A DNA stretch of 64,000 nt, taken from assembly GCA_021464415.1 (NCBI GenBank), contig CM038467.1:67892393-67956392 (forward strand), written 5' to 3'. Positions within the stretch are counted from its first letter, which is position 1; every line of letters starts with the position of its first letter. The notes below the pieces were generated by a model. That model was not told the DNA's origin. It did no database searches and worked only from the letters and a program-made list of their open reading frames with translations. The position numbers were made by a program, and so were the translations under genes. This document shows positions 55,454 through 64,000 of the stretch, one piece after another. This DNA is from Lonicera japonica (taxonomy: Eukaryota; Streptophyta; Magnoliopsida; Dipsacales; Caprifoliaceae).

Positions 55454-56500
55454 CTATATATATATATGTATGCATTTTCCAGGAAAAGTTCATAGAATTT
55501 TTTCTTTTATATATTGGGGGGAAACACATGATTTTTTGGATATACAATCCCAAGAATCTCTCATTTTTCTATTCGTAATATTAGATCTTCAACCAATTAT
55601 TATTATTTTTTTGGTACATCTCATTCTCAATTATATTCTTTTAAGTTGGCAAATATGCACTATGAATAAAATATATATATATATATATATCAAGAACTAA
55701 AAAAATATATATAAGTGAACATTAACCATAATTTTTCTAAGTGAAGAACTCAGTGTGCTAGAGGAATAGAAATTTCAAACTAACAATTAGTCGTCGCATC
55801 CAAAACATACAAATAACTAGAATAATTCATCACTTTAGTCATTGAAGTTTCATTTCTTTCGATTAAAAGTGACACGCAACTCAAACTTTGAGTATTAAAA
55901 TGAGACAAATGAAACTTTAGAGACTGAAGTGAAAAAACAACCAAATTTCAGGGTAATAAAAGGTTAATTGTCTAAATAAAGTTCAACCTATTATGTACAT
56001 GTGTTAGGCTCAAAATAATTTGCTACACTTTAGGGGATATGTTGAGACTATTATGGTGAAAAAGCAAATGCTCAAATTAAAGAAAAAGTACTCATACACA
56101 ATAATTTTTTACAACTCACAACTCTAATATATCACTGGTGGACTTACGGTTACAAGAGGTGGGAGAATTGTAATTTTTCCATACATATGTGTACCAGTGT
56201 GAACTACAACTCTTTTCTGTTAGGTTTGTCCACCTTGGGTTTCTATAACAGATAACGTAATTAATTGAGTTCAAATTAAGAGGACGTGCAAAAAGTTACT
56301 GAAAACATTAACAAATTTAAATAATAGGGGGACACCTTAATCTTCCAAATCATTCGACTAAAATCACTTCATCCACCGGCCACAGAACTTCCACAAAATG
56401 CGTGACATTAACCTTGAATAAGATCACGTATTGTACCCATAGTTGAACTCATCCGAGATGCAAGAAAGAAAGAAATTGGGTAAGCAAATCACTGATCATA
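55454..56500. other. AT-rich spacer
   Basis: (TA)n tracts near 55455 and 55671; nothing gene-like recognised in any frame. Confidence 0.5.
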
Positions 56501-57369
56501 CTAAAGGTACATCAAGTTAAGAATAATTCTCAAATGTGCAAGACTAATTAAAGGTTGTTCATTGGTGAACAGCATGCACATACTTCGTTCATAGGCAAGT
56601 AGATTTCTTCCAATATGATGACTGTAATTTAAGGTGAAATGGAAAGCGAATGGTATATCTATATGTAGCAGTGGATGACATTTTTGGAAGATGCCCTTAT
56701 AAAAGAAAAAAAACGGAACACTTGCATCATCTTTTAAAGAACAATGAATGGACATACTATGGATAAATTTTACGAAACTAGCGAATGTGTTAATATATGA
56801 CCGGTTTTCCCTATCTCCGCCTGCCATATCACCGTTCATTATGGCTGTTATAAAAGGATCATTGTCAAACTACCTCTAAAAATTATACTGATATTCGGTA
56901 TCAAAATCGATAGTACTGATGGTGTTAAACTTTGTATTCGTCACCATGTTGAAGGGCTCATAATATTGCCTATAACGATAATCAATCATGAAATATCACC
57001 TCATTTTGAAACCCCACAAAAAGTACTGCATGTGGATGTGGTATACAACTCTGTATAGATACAAATATATAACAATAATTTGTTTAATTAATTATATTAA
57101 TAAAAAACAATGACATGCTTAAATCTTGGATTTAGTAAGACATGTATATATATTCAATCTTACTGCAAAGGCTCTCTTAATAACTTCAGAAAGTTCATGA
57201 GCTCAGGCAAATTTGATAACGAGATATCAGGAAGAAGAAAGCCAGAATGCATTTCCTCAATAAGATTTGTCAATCTAGGATAGTCCCTTCTTTTTAAGTG
57301 GTTTAAGTCGACGATTAAAGAAGGGGAGGGGGCAAAAAAGGAGTAATTAATATGTATATGTATACACAA
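56501..57369 (-). pseudogene. two-exon gene relic, left copy (possible IRE1/KEN-like)
   Basis: Minus strand: exon-like 57369-57163 ('LKRRDYPRLTNLIEEMHSG', 'LPDISLSNLPELMNFLKLLR'), donor GTAAGA, intron ending TATACAG near 57052, then an exon to about 56600 ('FVKFIHSMSIHCSLKDDA'). An in-frame TGA interrupts exon 2 early ('GFKMR-stop'). The paralogue at 59030 has the same intron but a different stop. The wording faintly recalls the kinase C-lobe end and KEN/RNase L domain of IRE1-like proteins ('FIRN..H'), tentative. Confidence 0.45.
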
Positions 57370-57438
57370 TAATTTTGTTTAGGATGCTAAACAATACATT
57401 AAACGTGATTATGGATGTGTATATATACAGGTGGACGC

Positions 57439-57659
57439 TATTGACACACGTCAAAACACGCACTAACACTCCGTCCTATATACTTGGCCCTTAAAGACCA
57501 AGTATATGTGCACATACTCTCTACTTAGGGGCTAAGCCATTTTTGGGTAAAAAAAATTACACTGGCTTGCCCCTAAGAACGACTATGTGCGCACATACTC
57601 GGTCCTTAAGAATCGAGTCAACATTAAAGTGTTAGAGAGCATTTTGGTGTGTGTCAATA
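57439..57659. mobile_element. MITE with internal GTGCACATACTC palindromes, copy 2
   Basis: 221 bp with about 30-bp inverted ends: TATTGACACACGTCAAAACA left, GCATTTTGGTGTGTGTCAATA right. It interrupts the left arm of the inverted duplication; the right arm has no such insert. Shares core 'AAGTATATGTGCACATACTC' with 27067-27325. A TA duplication is possible. Confidence 0.8.
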
Positions 57660-57722
57660 ATAACCCCCTATATATATATATATCTTCTCTAGCATCCACT
57701 CGAACAGGCCTTTTCTAATAAT

Positions 57723-58060
57723 GATGTTGTCCAATAGGCCATTTCTCTATTTATGAACTCTGTTTCTAGAGTGGGATTTCTTTAATTGGTTGAGATATAC
57801 CGTATTTTAATTTGAAGATACATTAATGTATGAGATTAAAAATAAGATGGAAAAGTTTAATTAAAAAATAAGATCGATATATCCTTTTTTGATAACGATG
57901 TTGTCTAAGAGGTCATTTCTCTAGTTATGAACTCTGTTTTTAGAGTGGGATTTCTTTCATTGGTCGAGATATCCCGTATTTTAATTTAAAGATACATTAA
58001 TATACAAAATTAAAAATAAGTTGGAAAAGTTTAATTAAAAGAGAAGATCGATATATAAAT
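57723..58060. repeat. 175-bp tandem duplication
   Basis: GATGTTGTCCAATAGGCC... at 57723 recurs at 57898 as GATGTTGTCTAAGAGGTC..., each running through GAGTGGGATTTCTTT and AAAAGTTTAATTAAAA. Only one copy exists in the right arm. Confidence 0.8.
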
Positions 58061-58282
58061 AAATTTAAAGGGAATTGACTTGAAAATGGTAGTTTACCGT
58101 AGAATTTAGCAAAAGATTTCTTAAACAAGTAATTCCCAAAGAGTTGGGCTAAATGCAGGTTTATTCTTGAACAAGTATATAAAGAAGTAATCCGTTGAAG
58201 CAATAGCAAATAATTCCTGGAGAGTTGTGCTATTGTTTGCCATGATTATTTTTAAACCTTAAAAAGGAAAAAACATGTGTCA

Positions 58283-58484
58283 GCAAACACCGTAACTACC
58301 AAAATGAATTATAACACTCTTACATATATATATATGTATATGACTACCTCAAGTCTCCTCAAGAGGACAATGCACTATTGAAATTCTTGTGGAATAGAAG
58401 AAGAATATTTCAAAGGAAAATACAAGACTTAAAAATATTTCAAAGGAAAATATTCATATATCTATATATATATATGAATATTTT
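58283..58484. other. centre of the inverted duplication
   Basis: About 200 bp between arms, itself containing a smaller hairpin (ATATTCATATATCTATATATATATATGAATAT, split over 58449-58482) and a direct repeat of ATATTTCAAAGGAAAATA (58406 and 58435). Confidence 0.6.
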
Positions 58485-59800
58485 TGTTACGGTGTTGGCT
58501 GATACCTGATTTTTTTTGTCTTTTTAAGGTTCAAAAATAACCATTGGCAAACAATAGTCCAACTCTCTGGGAATTATTTGCTATTACTTCCGAGAATTAA
58601 TTTTTTACTTGTTCAAGAATAAACCATGCATTTAGCCCAATTCTACAGGTTTTATTTACTCAAGAAATCTTTTGCCAAATTTTACTATAATCAACCATTT
58701 TAATTCATTTCCTTCAATTCCCTTTAAATTTCTTTATATATTGATCTTCTATTTTAATTAAACTCTTTCAACTTATTTTTAATCTCGTACATTAATGTAT
58801 CTTCAAATAAAAAAACGGGGTATCTCAACCAATTAAAAAAATCTTAGTCTAGAAACAAAGTTCATAACTGGAGAAATGGCATCATAGACAACATCGTTAT
58901 CAAGAATAATGACACAGTTGATATACATTTTGGAGAGAGGTCTGTTCGAGTGGATGTTAGAGAATGTACATATATACATACACATACCTATAATTTTGTT
59001 TAATGTATTATTTAGCTTTCTAAACAATATTGTTGTATATATATACATATATTAATTACTCTTTTTTGCCCTCCCTTTTAATTGTAGACTTTAACTATTT
59101 AAAAAGAACGGACTTTGCCAGATGGGCAAATCTTATTAAGGAAATGTATTTCGGCTTTCCTCTCCCTGATATCTCGTTATCAAATTCACCTGAGCTCATG
59201 AACTTTATGAAGTTATTAAAAGAATGTTTGCAGTAAGATTGACTATATATATATTACTAAATCCAAAATTTAAGCATGTTATTGTTATTTATTAGTATAA
59301 TTAACTAAATGAATTATTGCTATATATTTTGTATTTATACAGAGTTGTAGACCAAATCCACATGCACTACTATTTGTGGGGTTTCAAAAGAACACAACAC
59401 TTCATGATTGATCATCATTATAGGCAAGATTATTAGCCCTTCAACACGATGACGAATTCAGAGTTTAATGCCATCAGTATTATCAATTTTGAAACCGAAA
59501 ATCAGTATGATTTTTGGAGGCAGTTTGACATTGATCCTTTTATAACAGCCATAATGGATGATGATATTGCAGATAGAGATAGGGAAAACCCGTCATATAC
59601 TAACACATTCACTGGTTTCGTAAAATTTATCTGCAACATGTTCATTCATTGTTCTCCAAGAGATGATGAAGTAAGTGTTTATTACTCTCTCCCTTTTTTT
59701 CTTTTACAAAGGCATCTGCTAAAAATGTTGTCCAATGCTAAAAAAATTTCTCTCTTAGCACACAATTTCTCTCTTTCAGCAAAAAAGTAAATTAAAATTG
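58485..59800 (+). repeat. right arm of a large inverted duplication
   Basis: Starts GTTACGGTGTTGGCTGA, the inverse of GTCAGCAAACACCGTAAC at the left arm's inner edge, and carries the paralogous gene relic. The two arms differ by many point changes and by the left-arm insertions, so the duplication is old. Confidence 0.75.
59030..59790 (+). pseudogene. two-exon gene relic, right copy (possible IRE1/KEN-like)
   Basis: Exon-like 59075-59233 ('LKRTDFARWANLIKEMYFGF', 'PELMNFMKLLKECLQ'), donor GTAAGA, acceptor TATACAG near 59342, then exon 2 ('MHYYLWGFKRTQHFMIDHH') with a TAG stop near 59432, after which the frame continues to about 59670 ('ENPSYTNTFTGFVKFICNM'). Splice sites are conserved with the left copy, but the stops differ, so each copy decayed independently from a common coding ancestor. 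The family is uncertain. Confidence 0.45.
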
Positions 59801-60719
59801 CATATTTTTAGGAGTCTATGAACTAATGTTTTGGGCAGGAAGTTGAGAAGTATAGGTCTTTTAGTCAAACATAAATTAGATCTAATATGTGGTGACTTGT
59901 TGTGGATTAATTCCAACAAAGTTAAAAGGGGAGGGATGATAAACAGAAATTCCCTAAGTTATATACTCCCCCACCCTCAAAATCAATACATGAAATCTCA
60001 TTATAACTAAACTAAACTAAAATATTAGAACTAGAAATTGTCAATAAAGAAAAATAAGGAATATATATTACCTTATTTACTTGGTTTAATTTCATTTTTG
60101 TTTGAAACCTTTTCTTGCAGCACCACCAATACCGAGCAACGTCTTTGTCGGCATCGCTGCTACTTTTGGTGCCTACAAAAACATGAGAAATACATGTTGA
60201 AAGTATATCTTTGAAAAATTGGAAGTCATATAAGAACTCAGTAAAAAAGAAAGCAATTGGACATGAAATAAAACCCAACAATTAATCAATATCATCTATG
60301 GCATGAAAGAGCTTTATGATCCGATCAGTGAAAATAAAACTTAAAAGGATTTTCTCCACCTCCTTAAAATTTAAAGGATGTGTCCTTAGATATATATATC
60401 AAGGTAACTCTCAGGTCACTAACCGTATTTGCCTTCAGAGACCGCGAGTTTAAATTTTACAAATGTGGCCCGTATAAAAAGAAACAAATCAATGAATCGT
60501 ACAAGTTGATTTCATTAATACATCTACTATGGCATGCAAAATTCTCACAATAAATCGAGAAGAAGAGGAATTTCAAGGAAGAGGAGACGATATTTTGAAG
60601 TATATTTTTCCCCCTTGTTCTTTCTTTCTTTCTTTCTTTGATTCTTTGAATTTTTTTTCTTTTAGATATATTAAAAAATGACATATATGTAGAGATTCTG
60701 CAATTAATTATATAGTTAT
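59801..60719. other. spacer with SINE-like trace
   Basis: No supported gene. A tRNA-like A/B box pair (GGTAACTCTCAGGTCACTAA ... GCGAGTTTAAATTTTAC, 60403-60460) suggests a SINE relic; (CTTT)n near 60619-60640. Confidence 0.35.
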
Positions 60720-61850
60720 GGCATGGCATAATATTTTTTTTTTAGCTTCAAAATAACCATAGCAAATAATCACAGAACTCTTAAAAATTTATTTGATAAT
60801 AGTTCTAAGGAATATTTTTGGAGTTGTTCAAAAAACATACTCTGTATTTAGGCCTTCTGAAATTTTAGCTCAAATTTATTGATTTTCCTTTAAATCATAT
60901 AACTAATATTGTGAAATGATTTATTATACTTCTGTTCTTTTTTGCAATCTAATAATTTTTGTCTCGTCAAAATAGAAGATATCTTGACATATTGCAATAT
61001 TCCATTTTCATAAACAAAGTTCATAACCGAAACATCAGCCTCGTCGACGACACTATAATCGGAATAGTGACATGTCTCTTAGACTTTGATCATTTAAGAG
61101 AATGTGATTATAACATCTTCAACGTCGACCGAAACACATTTCATATCAGATGTGTCATTATTCATGATAGAAATATGTAGTGGGAATACTTCAATCTGTC
61201 AAAATCTCCCGTATTTTGGAAATTGAAAAACTATTAGATTGAAAAATGCGTAGTAAAAGTTTAAATAAGAGATAATTTGACATTTCACCCCGTGTGGATC
61301 ATATTGCGTTTGCACCTCATATTTTATTTTCTTTGTTTATACCCCTTGTAACTTTCCACCCTTGATTTTCTTCTAATTTGGATTTGCATCCTATGCTTCT
61401 TGGATAATTTTTATAGCAGCTAAGAATAACAGAGAACTATGCACATGGGGGTAAACTTAAAATAGTAACAAAGCAATGGAAGTTGAAAGCAAACTTTGTT
61501 CAACAAAAAGAAATTTGTAACAACAGTTAACGAAATTACTAACGATGGGGTGCAAACTCAAAGTGAGTCCCGAAAAATTTGGTTCAAACTGAAAATATCT
61601 CTATATCTCTTCAATCAATCATTTCACAACAGAAGTCGTGGAATTTAAATTAGAGGAAATAAAAACGCTTATTGTAAAATTTGAGCGAAAATTTCTGAAG
61701 GCCTAAATACAAAGTATGTTGTTGAACAACTCCAAAATTATTCTTTAGTACCATTATCAAATAATCCTCCAGAGTTTGGCGATTAATTGTCATAGTTATT
61801 TTGAAGTTAAAAAAAAAATATTACACTACACCACACCATAACTATAAAAT
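60720..61850. mobile_element. long-inverted-repeat element related to the 58-kb inverted duplication
   Basis: 60723-60920 and the reverse complement of about 61650-61850 agree along roughly 200 bp: ATGGCATGGCATAATATTTTT ends, 'AGCTTCAAAATAACCATAGC', 'GAGTTGTTCAAAAAACATAC', 'GTATTTAGGCCTTCTGAAAT'. The same arm, more diverged, occurs at 58528-58700 and inverted at 58090-58260. Long inverted ends suit a Mutator-like element, but no transposase or clear target duplication is seen. Confidence 0.55.
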
Positions 61851-62140
61851 TAATTGTAGCATCTCTAGAAATATGTTTTTTTTCCTTAAAAATAAAAATT
61901 GTAAGAAAACAAAGAAGAAAAGCCTACCTCAAAATATCGTTTCTTCTTTTCCTTGAAATTTCAGGTTTTCCTTGCCATATATGCAGCCCTAATGGAAATT
62001 TGATGGGGAAAGAAAGAAGACTTCAGCAGATCAAAAGATGGATGCCAACTGCCAAGTATTTATAGCAGCGTCATTCGTGAAATTGGTCCTCAACTTTCAA
62101 TTGAGTTGATCAATACGTCTTTATAATTACACCAATAAGT
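61851..62140. other. AT-rich spacer
   Basis: Nothing recognisable; short of any open frame of note. Confidence 0.5.
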
Positions 62141-62362
62141 GGGGGTGTGCACGATCCGGTTAATCATGTATCCGGACCGGACCAAATCGAACACTTCGGT
62201 CTTATAACATTTCGAACCGGACCGGACCAGTTCAAACAGTCCAGTTTCCATCAATCTGTATGTATATGAAGTTGATTTTGGCTCAGTAAAGCTCTGCTCA
62301 TCATCGTCAATCTATGAAGCACGGGTACTTCATTTTTTTCTGGGTACCCGTTTGGACACGGC

Positions 62363-62400
62363 TCGGGTACGGGTACGGGTACGGGTATGGGTACGGGTGG
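62363..62400. repeat. (GGGTAC)n hexamer array
   Basis: About six near-perfect GGGTAC units, with more scattered copies to 62487 and inverted GTACCC copies at 63073-63150 at the other end of the element. Confidence 0.9.
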
Positions 62401-62645
62401 GACACGGCTTGGGTACGCCACATGGCGTGTCCAATTAAAATAATATTGAACCGGGTACGGCAAAAAATAGATCGGGTACGGTACCCGACACGGCTTGGAG
62501 GAAAAATTCAAAAATTAAAGGGTCAATTTATGGATTAATTTTATTAATAGTATATTAAGTTATAAGAGATGAGATATCCAAATAACAATCGAACCAAATA
62601 ACAATCGAACAAAAACTAGGTCACGCCTCACGCTCAAATAGCAAG

Positions 62646-62798
62646 ATGTGGGATGTTGGGGGTGATGCATTTGATTCGCTTGATGGTGCTGGGATACTAG
62701 AGATTGCAAATTTGTCACTTGACGAATCCGATTTGGATGAAATGTTTTTAGGAGAGGAAGAAGAAGACGTTGGAGAAGCTAGAGACAATTTCCCGTGA
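62646..62798 (+). pseudogene. hAT transposase C-terminal remnant
   Basis: 50 codons from an ATG: 'MWDVGGDAFDSLDGAG', then 'LEIANLSLDESDLDEMF' and an acidic tail with a stop at 62796. This is the end of plant hAT transposases, just after the dimerisation domain. The ATG may be internal; the rest of the transposase is deleted. Confidence 0.75.
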
Positions 62799-63450
62799 TT
62801 GAGAGACAAGGAGTAACAATTAAACTATTTTATTTAAGTTTGTAGTCTTGCACTTATTTTTTTCTTTTTTTTTTTCTTTTGTATTTGGATTGCAAGGATG
62901 TTCTATTGACTATTATATATATCTATTTTATGCAATCCTTTCTCTTGTGGATATGACTTGTTTATTTTAAGTGATGTTAAATTTTATTTGTTTTTAGTGT
63001 TCTTTGGATATGAGTTTACATAATGCATATTATTATATAAATATATTTATTTATTTATTAAACGTATCCCTCGCCGTACCCGTGTCCAAGTTTTTTAAAA
63101 ATTGCCGTACCCGTACCTCATACTAGTACCGGGTACGACACCCGTACCCGTGTCCGTGCTTCATAGTCGTCAATTTACTGGGGTTTACCGTAATTTTACC
63201 AGTTATTTTACTATTACTCAAATCTAGATCCATTAGACTCGCTAGATCTATAATCGAATTAGGTAAATCTCCTCCGATGATCCATCGGAGAGGGGGATAG
63301 AAGAAGAACAAAAAAAAAACAAGAGAGAGAAAGAGATGTTACCAGATTCGAAGGGACAAGAAGAGCTCATGGTGGCCGGTAGTGGAACCATATATTTCGA
63401 TTCGGTTTTGTCCGGTCGGTCCATTCGGTTTGATTCAGTTTCTACACACT

Positions 63451-64000
63451 CTTACCAAATAGCACATTAAAAATATATTTTTTAAAAAATAAAAACACAC
63501 CAAACAAAATAATTTTGCATTAAATGTTTTGAATTGTAAAATTCAGTTTGTTAGGTTCACACAAAACACAAATTTAGTTAAAACCCTCATTTTAAAATAC
63601 AATTGATAAAAAAGGATCTTACGTTGAATTCAAGGAAGAGTTTACTTACCTACTTCCAGAATAAATATATAGAATGTGGAAAATGTTTGAAAATGAAAAA
63701 GTAAAAATAGGGGAATAATTCATATGTGTAAGAGGGAGGAAATAGTGAACTATTTGGATGAATCTTGGACTACAAATTTATTTAAATAGTTTTCCGTTTA
63801 AAACCATTTCCATTGCAATAATCCAGTAAGATAAATTTACTATAATCGTTCTGCATTGCACACTTTAATTTAGCAACAGATAATATTTTGCTTGGTACCA
63901 TACATAGTGTATCGTGGGAACATGCATCTCTTTTCACGGTACACTATGTATTGTGATTTTACTATTTTGTAAAGTGAAATTTTTCAAAGGGATAAATTAA
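63451..64000. other. AT-rich end of the window
   Basis: No gene or repeat recognised apart from an imperfect inverted pair (GGTACCATACATAGTGTATCG / CGGTACACTATGTATTG, 63894-63956). Confidence 0.5.

Larger units (their letters stand above)
56501..58282 (-). repeat. left arm of a large inverted duplication
   Basis: Reverse complement resembles 58485-59800 in the same order: AT-rich outer part, two-exon gene relic. The left arm alone has a MITE (57439-57659) and a tandem duplication (57723-58060). The centre is near 58380. Confidence 0.75.
62312..63166 (+). mobile_element. hAT element with GGGTAC-rich ends, nested
   Basis: 855 bp starting CTATGAAGCACGGGTAC and ending CCGTGTCCGTGCTTCATAG; perfect 8-bp target duplication TCGTCAAT at 62304-62311 and 63167-63174. 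Subterminal regions are full of GGGTAC/GTACCC. Encodes only a hAT transposase C-terminal relic. Confidence 0.9.
62141..63450. mobile_element. outer hAT-like element with CCGGACCGGACC ends
   Basis: Left end GGGGGTGTGCACGATCCGGT and right end (TTCGATTCGGTTTTGTCCGG ... CTACACACTCTTAC) are imperfect inverted repeats of a kind common in plant hAT MITEs. Flanks CCAATAAG and CCAAATAG may be a decayed 8-bp duplication. Interrupted by a second element at 62312-63166. Confidence 0.5.

Noticed and set aside
59449..59790. 113-codon ORF as a stand-alone gene
   Set aside because: It is the downstream part of exon 2 of the right-arm gene relic, following an in-frame stop.

Overview
This window is eudicot nuclear DNA, very AT-rich and dominated by transposable elements. 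The eudicot call rests on a spliced TIR-NBS-LRR (TNL) resistance gene, a class absent from grasses, on long AT-rich introns with GT..AG borders, and on plant-type Ty1/copia, Ty3/gypsy, hAT, MITE and caulimovirid sequences. I cannot name the species.

Layout. 1-7105 holds three abutting retrotransposon pieces: a minus-strand Ty3/gypsy pol fragment (1-1515), an Ogre/Tat-like LTR with primer-binding site (1549-2940), and the 3' half of a Sirevirus-like Ty1/copia element with RNase H end, env-like relic, polypurine tract and 3' LTR (3106-7105). 7106-10275 is AT-rich with one possible LTR relic. 10276-25854 is a three-level nest: a minus-strand Tat-type gypsy element is split by a non-autonomous gypsy element (10693-24003, target duplication ACTTC), and the 5' LTR of that element is split by a CACTA-like DNA transposon (16215-21358) carrying a fragment that looks like a pectin methylesterase exon. 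A further LTR piece follows at 25855.

28949-41626 is the resistance locus. A duplicated promoter plus truncated TIR exon (28949-29345) precedes a six-exon TNL gene (30357-41626, about 1,100 aa) with TIR, NB-ARC, LRR and C-JID/post-LRR regions. Its first intron is 6.3 kb. It appears intact but has non-consensus residues at two well-known motifs (MHQ for MHD; SSAC for SSWC).

45368-52486 is an endogenous pararetrovirus (Caulimoviridae). It has a tRNA-Met-type primer site, a 30K movement-protein ORF, an overlapping 1,741-aa capsid-protease-RT-RNase H polyprotein, and a promoter with TATA box, bounded by identical 87-bp direct repeats. Both ORFs are open. About 430 residues after RNase H belong to no family I recognise. 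If the repeat is terminal redundancy, the unit length is 7,032 bp.

52487-64000 is repeat-rich: a LINE RNase H relic, a hAT MITE with a perfect 8-bp target duplication, a foldback element, a 3.3-kb inverted duplication carrying two broken copies of one gene (possibly an IRE1/KEN-like relic), another inverted repeat of the same family, and a hAT element nested in a second hAT-like element.

Exon borders, domain calls and element boundaries were read by eye; no alignment or database search was run.
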